Source of the DNA: Oscheius sp. JU75
Lineage: Eukaryota > Nematoda > Chromadorea > Rhabditida > Rhabditidae
Assembly: GCA_037178855.1 (NCBI GenBank)
Contig: JASJZC010000004.1
Span: 124,001 to 188,000, forward strand
Length of the DNA stretch: 64,000 nucleotides
Direction of reading: 5' to 3'
Shown: positions 1-10,346 of the stretch, piece after piece
Numbering within the stretch: the first letter of the stretch is position 1
Layout: every line of letters starts with the position of its first letter
Notes under the pieces: model-generated
What the model was told of the DNA's origin: nothing
What the model saw: the letters and a program-made list of their open reading frames with translations, nothing else
Database searches by the model: none
Program-made: the position numbers and the translations under genes

Positions 1-221
1 CCTCAACTAAGCTCCCTGTCCAAGTAATGCTAACGCCCCTTGGGGAAAATAAAGCTTCATTCCTTCCAAAACTGCTCGATTTCTACTTTCTTCTGTCCAA
101 CTGTCCCTTTCCTCCCACTTCAACCTGTCCGCATTCCCTCCAATCGAGGTAGCGTGACAGAAGCAACGTTTCCGCAAGGAAGCTACTTCCCGAACTGACT
201 CGATTCGGCTTGACTTGCAAA

Positions 222-257
222 CAATTAGTGTGCGCACAAAATAGTGCACACTAATTG
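222..257. repeat. Palindrome of the tandem unit, copy 1
   Basis: CAATTAGTGTGCGCAC and its near-complement GTGCACACTAATTG are separated by a short A-rich spacer. The same palindrome recurs at 1344-1379, about 1837-1871 and 2587-2622, each time just before the GACA run. Confidence 0.8.
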
Positions 258-1427
258 GCAATATTGGCTTCCGACAGACAGACAGACAGACAGACAGACA
301 GAGACGCTAGGACAATTTAAAATAGACAAGTTAGGCTACGCCCCTTCGGGGCTCATTGAACCCACTTCCAATTCGTCAAAAACCACTGAATCCACTTACC
401 TTTCTTCTAACCCACTTCCTATATCCCAAGTCACTTCCCATTCTTTTAACCCATTTCTTATTCTATAAACAGATTCTCTTACCCTTGTACCCACTTCCCA
501 CAACTCGAAAAACGTCCCATCCCATTTCCCTTTCACTTTTTGAACCCAATCTCCTTGAATTAAACCCGCTTCCCACCCTTTGAACCCATTTCCTATCCCT
601 CGAACCCTCTTCCACTCTTTAAACTCACTTTTTACCTTTTGAACCCTCTTCCCTATCCTACTTCCTATCTTTTGAATCTTCTTCTCACCCTTTGAAACCG
701 TTTTCTATCTCTCGACACACCCCAACTCCCTATCCAAGTAATGCTATCGCCCCTAGAGGGGCTCAATGACAGTCATAATCTGATTCCTTTGATCTTTACC
801 TGGTTTCTATTTTTTTCTGTCAGCCTGTCTTGGTCCCCTTCCCTCTAACTTCAAGCCGCCCGCATGTTTCCCGCCAGTTGAGCTACCCTGACAGAAGCAA
901 CATTCTTTCAAAAAAGCTATCCCCAAACTGATACCCCCTTCGGGGCGGTAGCCTAACTTGTTGGGCTCCTTGAGGCATATCTACCTTGCCCTTTCCCCAG
1001 CAAAAACGATTGCTAATGACCATTTCTAATCAGTGAAACCCACTTCCCACTCTTTGACCCCACTTTCTATCCCTCAACCCGCTTCCTTTTCACTCTTTGA
1101 ACCCATTTCCCATTCCTCGACCCAACTCCCTGTCCAAGTATTGCTATCGTCCCTTGGGGCTCAAAATAAAGCCTCATTCCTTCCAAAACTGCTCGATTTC
1201 TACTTTCTTCTGTCCAACTGTCGTGACCCTTTCCTCCCACTTCAACCTGTCCGCATTCCCTCCAATCGGGGTACCGTGATAGGAACAACCTTTCCCCAAC
1301 GAAGCCATCTCCCAAACTGACTCGATTTGGCTAGACTTGCAAACAATTAGTGTGCGCACAAAATAGTGCACACTAATTGGCAATATTGGCTTCAGACAGA
1401 CAGAGACGCGAGGACAATTTAAAATAG

Positions 1428-1470
1428 ACAAGTTAGGCCGCCGCCCCTTCGGGGCGGTAGCCTAACTTGT
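1428..1470. repeat. GC-rich hairpin of the tandem unit
   Basis: ACAAGTTAGGC and GCCTAACTTGT flank an inner stem of GCCCC/GGGGC around a TTC loop, giving a near-perfect hairpin of about 43 nt. Another full copy is at 1937-1979. Half copies lie at 326-350, 921-960 and 2406-2436. Confidence 0.8.
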
Positions 1471-2636
1471 TGCGCACCTTGAGGCATATCTACCTTGTCC
1501 TTTCCCCAGCAAAAACGATTGCTAATGACCATTTCTAATCAGTGAAACCCACTTCTCACTCTTTGACCCCACTTCCCTTTCACTCTTTGAACCCATTTTT
1601 CCGATTTCTAGACCTAACTGCCTGTCCAAGTATTGCTATCGTCCCTGGGGAGCACAAAGACAGTTATATCCTCTGATACCTTTGAATTTTGCCCGGTTTC
1701 TATTCCCTTCTGCCAGCCTGTACTGGTCCTTCTCTCTCACTTCGCCCTGTTCGCATTTTCCGCGCCAGTCGAGCTACCATGACAGAAGCAACGTTCTCCC
1801 AAAGAAGGTATCTCCCGAACTGACTTGACTTGCAAACAATTAGTGTGCGCACAAAATAGTGCACACTAATTGTCAATTAGGGCTTCAGACAGACAGACAG
1901 ACAGACAGACAGAGACGCGAGGACAATTTAAAATAGACAAGTTAGGCCGCCGCCCCTTCGGGACAGTAGCCTAACTTGTTGCGCACCTTGAGGCATATCT
2001 ACCTTGTCCTTTCCCCCAGCAAAAACGATTGCTAATGACCATTTCTAATCAGTGAAATCCACTTCCCACTCTTTGACTCCACTTTCTATCCCTCAAACCC
2101 ACTTCCCTTTCACTTTTTGAACCCATTTTTCTAATTTCTCGACCCAACTCCCTGTCCAAGTATTGCTATCGTCCCTGGGGTGTCAATGACAGTTATATCC
2201 TCTGATGTCTTTGAATTTTGCCTGGTTTCTATTCCCTTCTGTCAGCCTGTACTGGTACTTCTCTCTCACTTCGCCCTATTCGCATTTTCCGCGCCAGTCG
2301 AAAAACTGCTCGATTTCTACTACTTTCTGTCTAACTGTCGTGACCCTTTCCTGTCTGCATTCCCTCCAATCGAAGTACCGTGACAGGAACAACGTCCTCC
2401 CAACGAAGTTAGGCTACGCCCCTTCGGGGCTCAGTAATAATCTGATTCTTCCAAAACTGCTTGATTTCTACTTCCTTCTGTCCAACTGTCGTGACCCTTT
2501 CCCTCCAATCGAGGTACCGTGACAGGAGCAACGTCCTCCCAACGAAGCTTTCCCCCAAACTGACTCGATTTGGCTTGACTTGCAAACAATTAGTGTGCGC
2601 ACAAAATAGTGCACACTAATTGGCAATATTGGCTTC

Positions 2637-2667
<31 letters not shown>

Positions 2668-2678
2668 GACGCGAGGAA

Positions 2679-2827
2679 ATTTTATACTAGATGTTTGTAC
2701 ATATATTATTGTTCTCGTGTCAATAGCGAGACAGTCTTGATTAGTAGCTGTCCCAATAAAGGTTGTAACCCTGGCTCGCCTATCTACTGTCGTCTCTACC
2801 ACAATGGTATCTACCGGAGATACAACA
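2679..2827 (+). repeat. 5' LTR, truncated at its 5' end
   Basis: Matches the 3' LTR from TTTTATA through the terminal CAACA. The first part of the LTR (TGTTGGAACAAGC and following) is missing and is replaced by the GACGCGAGGAAATT end of the local tandem repeat. Confidence 0.85.
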
Positions 2828-2829
2828 AC

Positions 2830-2840
2830 TGGCGATCAGG
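2830..2840 (+). promoter_or_regulatory. Candidate primer-binding site
   Basis: TGGCGATCAGG lies two bases after the CAACA end of the 5' LTR. TGG directly inside the LTR is the usual start of a tRNA-complementary primer site. I cannot assign the tRNA by eye. Confidence 0.45.
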
Positions 2841-2845
2841 ATGAG

Positions 2846-5800
2846 ATGTCGACAGAGAACAGGAGCACGCCACGTGAACTCGTACAGCAGCTACTGGAGC
2901 AGAATCGTCTACTGATGGAACAAGTTTGCCGCTACCAACAGTCAGAAGGATCAAACACTGCTACCACGTACGCCCGTCTCAAGCAGACATCGAGGAAATT
3001 CTCTATCGACCCCGATGACGAAGAAGGATACGACAAATGGTTCAACCGGATCAAGAACACACTGGCCAACGAAGGATCAAGTCTCAGTGAGCAGCAGAAG
3101 ACACGACTTCTGGTTGATCTACTAGACGACCATTGCTACGATCACTTTCTGAAGAGCAATATCCCTCTCGATGTCAACGACATGAACTGGGAACAAACAA
3201 CTACCAGCCTCCAGTTTCTGTTTGGCTGCAAGAAATCACTCTTCCGCAGACGACTGGATTTCTTCAACCTGGAACATCCGTACGGGAAGGATCTCCTCGG
3301 GCTAGTCAACACGATCAAACATGCAACATCGTCGGCACAGCTAACAACTATGAAGATCAACGAACAGCAGTCTCTAAAGATGATCACAGCGTTGCAAGAT
3401 CCAAGTCATGCAGAATATCGTCTGAGATTCATGCACATTCTGGAGAAGAACCCTGCAGCCACTGTTGATGACCTCTACACCGACTACTTCGCGTGGAAGA
3501 AGACGAAAGAAGATGCTCTGGCTGTCGAAAACTTCACACCAGACATCAAAGCGGTCAACCAGCCCAGAAATCAGTGCTTCAAACAGGACACATTCGCCAA
3601 GCCGAAGAGAGGACCGCCGCCGTCTCCATGTCCCGTTTGTCAAGGAAATCACTGGAAAGCTGACTGTCGTAACACCACGAAGGTACCTCAACATCAACAG
3701 AAGACGAAGAACCGTTCATTGAAGAATCGAGCAGTTGTTGCCAAGCTAACCTCAACAGACCAACATCATGCTGACGTCTACATCAACAATGTCAACGTTT
3801 CGCTGCAAGTTGATACTGGTGCTGAAGTGACTCTCATCTCTGAAGACACATGGAGGATGATCGGATCGCCTACGCTGGAACACAATGATGTCCGTCTATC
3901 CAGTGCCAATGGAACACCTATCGAATGTCTTGGAAAGGTCAAGCTGTACTTCTCACTCGCAGATGCTACTGGTAGTGGAGATGCCTATGTTACCGCGAGT
4001 CTGGATCTCGTGGGTTCACCATGGCTCATCCAAGTGCCGTTTTTCGCAGAGGCTCTCAGTCGTCTCAAGAACCACACCGTACGCATGCTGTCAAACAACA
4101 ACACCATGGACACTCTGGCAAGCCAGCTGAAGAAGAAGTTCCCAAAGGTCTTCGACGAATCGCTCGGACTATGCAACAAGACCAAAGCTGTCTTGTATCT
4201 CAAACCAGATGTTCACCCTACATATGTTCGCAGAAGGCCCGTCCCACACGCCTCCTTGGAGCTGCTGGACAAAGAGATTGACCGCTTACTGTCGCTGAAC
4301 GTCATCTCATCTGTGGAATCCTCGGAATGGGCCGCACCAATCGTTGCGGTCAGAAAGGCTAATGGAAGCCTCCGTCTCTGCAATGACTACTCTACAGGTC
4401 TCAATGATGCTCTCCGGCCGAACCAGCACCCACTACCGACCGTCGACGATGTTCTCTCGAAGCTGAATGGAGGAATCGTTTTCTCGACGATCGACCTCGC
4501 CGATGCCTATCTGCAAATCGAGGTTTCGGAAGAGTCCAAAACGTTATTGACTATCAACACGCACCGAGGTCTCTTTCAGTACAACCGTCTACCATTCGGA
4601 GTCAAGACGGCGCCCGGTATCTTCCAGAAGATAATGATCTCTGGGTTGACAGCTACGGCAGCTTACATGGATGATGTGATCGTTACTGGTCAAACTTTGG
4701 AGGAACACGAGAAGAACCTAGAAGCTCTACTAAACCGCATACAACAATTCGGTTTCCATCTACGTATCGAGAAGTGCCGTTTTGCTGTGCCCTCGCTCAA
4801 CTACCTGGGTTTCGTGATCTCAGCCGAAGGAAGAAAACCGGACCCAATGAAGATCAAAGCTATTGTGGACATGCCAGCCCCAAAAGATGTCCCTCAACTC
4901 CGCTCGTTCCTGGGTATGCTGTCTTTCTACAGTGCCTTCATTCCTGATTTCCGTACTCTCCGCGAGCCTATGGACAATCTGACGAGAAAGGACGTTCCTT
5001 TTATCTGGTCAAAGGAATGCGACGGTGTTTTCGAGCAGGCCAAGCAGATACTCAGTTCCGAACTCCATTTGGCTCACTACAATCCCTCTCTCCCCATCAT
5101 TGTGGCTGCCGATGCGAGCAACTATGGAATTGGTGCCGTGATGTCTCACCGCTTCCCAGACGGTACCGAGAAAGCTGTTTATCATATTTGCCGTTCTCTC
5201 AATGACGCCGAACGAAATTATGGTCAAATCGAGAAGGAAGGTCTGGCCCTAGTATTCGCTGTCAAGAAGTTCCACCGTTTCATCCACGGACGCCGGTTCC
5301 TGCTGTTAACCGATCACAAGCCGTTGCACAGTATCTTTGGTTCGAAGTCTGGTGTCCCCGTCTACACTGCTAATCGTCTACAACGCTGGTGCCTGACACT
5401 CTTAGGATACGACTTCAAGATCGAGTACCGCAACACGACGTCATTTGGACAAGCCGATGCTCTGTCCCGATTGATCAGCTCGCAAACCCGTCCGGAAGAA
5501 GACTACGTCATTGCCGAAATCGAGAGGGATGCCAAGTTCATTTACAATAACATCATCCAGCAGATGCCCAGCTCTGCTGAAGATGTCTCCAACGCTACTG
5601 CCAAGGATTCCATTCACTCGCAGCTGGTAAACTACATCACGAAGCACACTTGGCCTAGCAAACCAAGTCCGGATCTCAAGAAGTACAACTCCATCAGACA
5701 CTCACTGTTCCTGCGCGATGGCTGTCTCTTCTTCCAGGACCGTGTCCTGATTCCGGCTTCACTCCAGAAGCGTGTCCTCCAAGTCCTGCACAATGGTCAT

Positions 5801-5959
5801 CCCGGCTCTACAAGGATGAAGGCTCTAGCTATGGAACACGTCTTCTGGATCAACGTCAATCGGGACATCGACGAGTACGTTCAACTCTGTGAAGGCTGTC
5901 AGTTGGCTGCCAAGACCCCGATCAAGACAACTCTGTCGCCTTGGTCCACACCGAACTAG
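2846..5959 (+). CDS. Ty3/gypsy gag-protease-RT-RNase H-integrase N-terminus
   Basis: Single frame of about 1037 codons. Gag ends with a CCHC zinc knuckle CPVCQGNHWKADC near residue 262. The aspartic protease follows with VDTGAEVTLI (Asp-Thr-Gly near 323). Reverse transcriptase carries the YMDD box near 607, RNase H has an ADAS motif near 756, and the HHCC zinc-binding domain of integrase is at about 985-1019. The frame is open 42 bases further upstream, back into the LTR (ATG at 2804). I prefer the ATG at 2846 because it lies outside the LTR, after the primer-site candidate. Translation stops at TAG 5957-5959, just after the integrase zinc domain and before its catalytic core. Confidence 0.9.
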   Translation: MSTENRSTPRELVQQLLEQNRLLMEQVCRYQQSEGSNTATTYARLKQTSRKFSIDPDDEEGYDKWFNRIKNTLANEGSSLSEQQKTRLLVDLLDDHCYDHFLKSNIPLDVNDMNWEQTTTSLQFLFGCKKSLFRRRLDFFNLEHPYGKDLLGLVNTIKHATSSAQLTTMKINEQQSLKMITALQDPSHAEYRLRFMHILEKNPAATVDDLYTDYFAWKKTKEDALAVENFTPDIKAVNQPRNQCFKQDTFAKPKRGPPPSPCPVCQGNHWKADCRNTTKVPQHQQKTKNRSLKNRAVVAKLTSTDQHHADVYINNVNVSLQVDTGAEVTLISEDTWRMIGSPTLEHNDVRLSSANGTPIECLGKVKLYFSLADATGSGDAYVTASLDLVGSPWLIQVPFFAEALSRLKNHTVRMLSNNNTMDTLASQLKKKFPKVFDESLGLCNKTKAVLYLKPDVHPTYVRRRPVPHASLELLDKEIDRLLSLNVISSVESSEWAAPIVAVRKANGSLRLCNDYSTGLNDALRPNQHPLPTVDDVLSKLNGGIVFSTIDLADAYLQIEVSEESKTLLTINTHRGLFQYNRLPFGVKTAPGIFQKIMISGLTATAAYMDDVIVTGQTLEEHEKNLEALLNRIQQFGFHLRIEKCRFAVPSLNYLGFVISAEGRKPDPMKIKAIVDMPAPKDVPQLRSFLGMLSFYSAFIPDFRTLREPMDNLTRKDVPFIWSKECDGVFEQAKQILSSELHLAHYNPSLPIIVAADASNYGIGAVMSHRFPDGTEKAVYHICRSLNDAERNYGQIEKEGLALVFAVKKFHRFIHGRRFLLLTDHKPLHSIFGSKSGVPVYTANRLQRWCLTLLGYDFKIEYRNTTSFGQADALSRLISSQTRPEEDYVIAEIERDAKFIYNNIIQQMPSSAEDVSNATAKDSIHSQLVNYITKHTWPSKPSPDLKKYNSIRHSLFLRDGCLFFQDRVLIPASLQKRVLQVLHNGHPGSTRMKALAMEHVFWINVNRDIDEYVQLCEGCQLAAKTPIKTTLSPWSTPN

Positions 5960-6901
5960 CCATGGGAAAGGATTCATCTGGATTTTGCTGGACCCATAAA
6001 TGGTAAGATGTACATCCTCGTCGTCGACGCCTATTCCAAATGGCCGGAAATTTTTCCTTTGAATGCTGCCACTACTTCTACTACTACGAAGACACTGGAT
6101 CGACTGTTCTCCCAGTTTGGATACCCAAAGACATTAGTCAGCGACAATGGCACACAGTTTACTTCCGAAGAGTTTGCTGATTACTGTAAGAAGAGAGGAA
6201 TCAATCACACACGAAGTCCACCATATCATCCACAATCGAATGGTCAAGCTGAAAGGTTCGTCGCAACGTTCAAACAAGCTCTCAAAAAGTCACCAAATGG
6301 AACTGAAGAAGCACTGATGATTTTCCTGTTCACCTACCGACACACCCCTTGTGCCCAATCTCCTGGAGGACGATCCCCGGCCGAGAACTTTATCGGTAGA
6401 AAACTACGGACGGCTCTCAACCTTCTCCGTCCTGAAGAACAGAAGAGCAGACAATACGGTCCCGACAAGACTAAGATGGCTGCCTATTTCAATCGTCATC
6501 ATGGAACCAAGGAAAGATGTTATGAAATCGGACACACTGTCTACGTCCTTTCCTATGCTCGGAACGGGAACTCGTGGATACCGGGTACTATCACCAAACG
6601 CGTTGGCAAGAAACTCTACATTGTCGATATTGAAGGCAAGGAACAACGTCGCCACGCGAACCACATGAAAAGCCGTACTATCCACAACAACACGATGCTG
6701 ACTGACCCATCTCTGATACCAGGACTCAACGAAGAACAAACGTATGTGGAGGATATTCCGGATCCTGAAGAAACGAACAAGAACATTGCTTGTCAGCTCA
6801 ACCCGGAAATCAAACTCAGACGTTCTACGAGGATCCGACGCTCGTTTGTTCTGTATGATACCACGCCCACTCGTCACAAGATTCGACGAGTTCAAGCTTA
6901 G
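5960..6901 (+). pseudogene. Ty3/gypsy integrase core and tail, after in-frame TAG
   Basis: The frame continues in register after the TAG at 5957-5959, with no frameshift, and stays open for more than 300 codons. It holds the catalytic D,D-35-E set: Asp in VVDAYSKW, Asp in SDNGTQF (codon 6143-6145) and Glu in NGQAERF (codon 6251-6253). A basic C-terminal tail follows. Either the TAG is a recent nonsense mutation that kills integrase, or it is suppressed at low frequency. Without readthrough the integrase core would need its own start, for example ATG 6008. Confidence 0.85.
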
Positions 6902-6909
6902 ATGGGAGG

Positions 6910-7098
6910 TGTTGGAACAAGCATAATTACCAGGCGGAATTACCTTGTTCTCTTTTATATAATGTTTGTACATATATTATTGCTCTCGTGTCAATAGCGA
7001 GACAGTCTTGATTAGTAGCTGTCCCAATAAAGGTTGTAACCCTTGCTCGCCTATCTACTGTCGTCTCTACCACAATGGTATCTACCGGAGATACAACA
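6910..7098 (+). repeat. 3' LTR, complete, 189 bp
   Basis: Begins TGTTGG immediately after a purine-rich tract (GATGGGAGG, 6901-6909) and ends CAACA, giving 5-bp terminal inverted repeats TGTTG/CAACA. It contains TTTTATATAA as a possible TATA box and AATAAA (7026-7031) as a possible polyadenylation signal. Confidence 0.88.
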
Positions 7099-7243
7099 AT
7101 TTTGAACAGTTTCATACCCAAACTGAGCAGAGAGAAAGGCAGCAGCAGTGTATAAATCGACTGGTAGAAACTCTCGAGTTCTTTCTGAAGCTGAAAGAAC
7201 TTCTGACTCGACAACGAATTACCACTGAAATGTATTTTCACGA
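7099..7243 (+). other. Exon-like open stretch after the 3' LTR
   Basis: The stretch reads as a charged, helix-prone peptide with FEQFHTQTEQRERQQQC and LVETLEFFLKLKELL, and ends at a GTAACT that could be a donor (7244). It is not part of the LTR and does not resemble the retrotransposon. It could be a host exon that the element landed next to, or chance. I do not recognise the peptide. Confidence 0.3.
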
Positions 7244-7280
7244 GGTAACTCATGGTTTTAATTAAATTAACTTGTTACTA

Positions 7281-8435
7281 TTGGGTTGGTAAATAAGTCT
7301 TTTCGCTTTTTCAAACGCAAAAATTTATTGACTTCCAAATAACTTTTTCATTCGCTGTAATCACCATTATGATGCACCACGTCTGCCCATTTCACGGGTA
7401 GCTTACGGATGCCACGCTCGTAGAACACCTTGGGTTTCGACGCGAAGAAGTCTGTCAACCAGGTTTTGAGTGCGCCGTCGGAATCGAACTGTTGTCCTCC
7501 AATCTCGTTGTTCAGAGTCCGGAACAGATAATAGTCGGAAGGGGCAAGGTCCGGGCTGTATGGAGGATGGGGTAAAATCTCTTAACCCAGGTCGTGGATC
7601 TTGGAGCGAGTGAGTTTGGCAACATGGGGACGCGCATTGTTCATCTGCAGGATGACCTTCGACTTCAGCGGTCGTTTCTGACGAAGTGCAACGGTAACCT
7701 TTTCAAGTTGGCGGCTGTATATGGCGACCGTAAGGGTAGTTCCAGCATCCAGAAGTTCCCAGTGCACCACTTCTTCGATATCCCAGAAAACACAGAGCAT
7801 AATCTTCTTTTGATGGGTGTCAGGTTTCACATCAGCACTTCGTGTCTGCCCTGGACCCACCCATTGACGCTTTCTTTGGAAGTTTACCTACGTTACCCAC
7901 TTCTCATTCCCCATCGCCTGGCGTAGTAAAAAGGTTTTTCTCTCATACCTGGACAGGAGAGAATGGGCGACGGACATGCGCTGCCACTTCTGGGTGTCAC
8001 TGAAGTCATGCGGCAACCAAGTGCCCAGTTTCTTCGTAAACCTCAATTACTTCAAATGATGTTCCACTGCAGCATGACTGACAGACAGTGCCTCTGCTAG
8101 TTCACGGGTAGTCTGGCGATTGTTCTCGTTGCAGCAGCTTCGATTCATCAAAAGTTGACCTTGGCTCATCCGACACTTTTGTCCCCAGACCGAAAGTGAT
8201 AGAGCCACAACTGGCATACCCTCGTAGTCGTCGTCCCTTGGCCATATACATCGTTGATATCAGCCGCCGTTTGGGCTCCATTCGTGCCTTTGAGGAACTC
8301 ATTTAACATGACATATCGCAGATGGTAGGGTGGCAGGTCATCAATAGTCCGGATCAAAACGAACAGAGAATAGAGAATAAGAAGAAGAGAGGTGGTGTCT
8401 TGCATGGTGGTGGTAGAGGATTGAGTGAGCAACAC
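7281..8435 (-). mobile_element. Decayed mariner (DD34D) element
   Basis: Starts with mariner-type terminal sequence TTGGGTTGGTAAATAAGTC preceded by TA. The minus strand encodes mariner transposase in pieces: helix-turn-helix end (MLNEFLKGTNGAQTAADIN near 8309), CVFWDIEEVVHWELL, NNARPHVAKL, then PPYSPDLAPSDYYLF and a C-terminal stop at 7348-7350. The frame is broken by stops and shifts, for example after KIHDLG. The second catalytic Asp has become Asn (NNARPH). I could not find the other terminal repeat. A relic of the same family is at 34868-35455. Confidence 0.88.
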
Positions 8436-9459
8436 GAGATGCTATAACCAATAGTTTCTCTACAAAAAACTGACGACATGGTCAAAGAGGGGCCAGCCTA
8501 CTCTATTAATCTTGGGCTAGGGATGGCTAATACACACAAAAAAAAGCAAACAAGAAATAAAACAAGAAGAAAGAAAGTAAAACAAAAAAAACATTCGTAT
8601 TGGTGGTAGTGTGGGTTATAGTGTCACACATTGGCTCGTTGCTAGATTAAAACGGTAATGGTTTAATGATTTGGTTTCTAGACTCTCGGGTGGTTGTGGT
8701 TTTAGGTTATTTCTGTTGGTCGATGCACCATGTTCGTAGGGCAGACGGCTATTATAAGAAGATAGTCTATTGTGAGTTGAGAGTCTGTATGCGTCTATCC
8801 TACGATATGTATTACCGTTCACTAATAGTTCGAATACTAGTTTATTGGTTGGGATATAGAGAGATATAGGAGGTGGTACATAATTACAGCGAGGAAGCCA
8901 CACACTTACATACGAACACGCGAACACACGAGTCAGAGGATCTTCCTCTTGGAGGCGGGGAATCTGGTCAAAGTGACAGTTACAGAGTAAAAGATTATTT
9001 TTTCAACTCAATCAATCCCGCCTTCATTCCAACTCCTCCTTAAACTGCCTGTCGAATAGGGTTTGTGTTTCTTCCAGGTTGTTCTCCTGTGAAAACAGAT
9101 AAGACGACGATACGTCGGGACAAATAGAATTGTTCTAAATACTTCGTAAGCGACGGCTGTCTTTTTGTTCTGAACAACTTTGAACTGTTATAGTTCGTGT
9201 AGTTTTCTCAAGTTTGGCTTTTCTTCTTGCCGACCAATGGTTGCAACCAAAAAGCCATATGTTACAGAGCAGTTCCATTTTAAAGAGCTTTGGCTTGAAC
9301 CAGCCATGGAAGGAACGGAAAATTGTTCAGGCCATACCTTTTCCTATTTTTTTTACTTTAGTGGCACTATGATCAAAGGTGTTTCTAATAAAAATTTTAG
9401 AAGTTTCTTTATTTATTTGAATAATATTCTTCCTTCTGATGTCAATACATGGGCGATTT
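8436..9459. other. Intergenic stretch, mostly unassigned
   Basis: Contains an A-rich run (8537-8592) and one copy of a two-copy local repeat (8738-8870). No gene seen. Confidence 0.6.
8738..8870. repeat. Local dispersed repeat, copy 1
   Basis: The stretch around GCAGACGGCTATTAT, AGATAGTCTATTGTGAG and ACTAGTTTATT is about 85-90% identical to 13425-13540. Both copies are followed, at different distances, by GAATCTGGTCAAA. No coding sense in either copy. Nature unknown; possibly a short non-autonomous element. Confidence 0.7.
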
Positions 9460-10346
9460 TGAGAATGACAAGGCCTACTGTCCATCGCGAATCAATTGTC
9501 AAGTTCCATAAGGAAGGTCGCTCGGCGCGGAAGATCCAGAAACGTCTGAATTGCTCAAGAAACCTTGTATATACTACCATCCGAAGGTTCAGTATCACTT
9601 CTGTTCGTTCTGGGCGAGGAAGGCGTCATTCTATTGTCACCCGGACAAGCTTAAACTCAAAACTTATAAGAAAAACGAAGCCCATATCCTTACGGATGCC
9701 ATGAAACAGCAGCGGAAAGACAGAGACAGACCTCATACCGTCATTTACCGTAAATCTCATCCTCAATCCGTCATGGTTTTCGCAGGAATCACAAGCAACG
9801 GAAAAACGCCACTCTTCTTCGTGCCACAAGGTGTAAAAGTCAACAGTGCCAACTATCTTGACCTTCTTCGTACCGAAGTTTTGCCGTGGGCTCAAACACA
9901 CTTTCAGCCGTGGACATATCAACAGGGCTCGGCCCCCGCCCACAAAGCTCGTATTGTTCAAGACTTCTGTCGCCAGAACTTCCCAGGATTCATCTCAGCT
10001 CAAGAGTGGCCCTGCAATTCTCCTGATCTCAAACCACTTGACTACAGCGTCTGATCGGTCTTGGGAGCCAAAGCCTGCTCAATCCAACGCTGCAATCGCT
10101 GAAAGACGCCCTCCAAAAAGCTTGGGATGAGCTCGACGGACAGTACCTGCGCGCCACAGTGGATGCCTTCCCGAAGCGCCTCAAGGCCTGCATGAATGCG
10201 GATGGAAGATACATTGAAATTTGATGCTGAATATTATTTCTAACGTTGAATGAAAATATTTGTTGTTGTCCAGAGTCAAATAATGATCCGAGTCGCTTGC
10301 CACGACCTCTTTTTCCTGTATTCGTAATTATGCGCCACCCTGTACA
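9460..10346 (+). mobile_element. Decayed maT-type Tc1/mariner element, copy 1
   Basis: Transposase pieces run from a helix-turn-helix (RPTVHRESIVKFHKEG near 9472) through PQSVMVFAGITSNGKTPL to SPDLKPLDYSV. The spacing between the second and third catalytic positions is 37 residues, the DD37D arrangement of the maT group. The second Asp is replaced (QQGSAPAH where related copies have QQDGAPAH). A stop follows DYSV and the first catalytic Asp region is deleted. The right terminal repeat, TAATTATGCGCCACCCTG then TA, is at about 10325-10346; no left end was recognised. Confidence 0.85.

Larger units (their letters stand above)
1..2680. repeat. Tandem complex repeat field
   Basis: About four imperfect units of roughly 0.5-1.1 kb. 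Each unit runs in the same order: blocks of the type TTTGAACCCACTTCC, a phrase around AAGTATTGCTATCG, a C/T-rich stretch around CTGCTCGATTTCTAC, a palindrome, a run of GACA, then a GC-rich hairpin. No open frame here is conserved between units, so I call none coding. Partial copies of the unit recur at 18119-18180 and 28985-29260, so the family is dispersed as well as tandem. Confidence 0.85.
2679..7098 (+). mobile_element. Ty3/gypsy LTR retrotransposon
   Basis: Direct repeats of about 136 bp at 2692-2827 and 6963-7098 bracket a single gag-pol reading frame whose domains run gag, protease, reverse transcriptase, RNase H, integrase. That order identifies the Ty3/gypsy class. The 3' LTR is the complete one (189 bp, TGTTG to CAACA). 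The 5' LTR lacks about its first 45 bp and abuts the upstream tandem repeat. The shared LTR parts differ at two positions (the base after ATTATTG, and CCTGG against CCTTG), which suggests a fairly recent insertion. No envelope frame is present. The only clear coding defect is one in-frame TAG. Confidence 0.93.

Noticed and set aside
265-305. Short regular repeats of GACA that could suggest a CRISPR-like array
   Set aside because: Simple tetranucleotide run without unique spacers, in a eukaryotic genome.
1033-1431. Overlapping open frames in the 5' repeat field
   Set aside because: Not conserved between repeat units and present on both strands at once.
6404-6973. 189-codon open frame antisense to the integrase
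   Set aside because: Shadow of the retrotransposon pol frame; composition mirrors the coding strand and no family is recognised.
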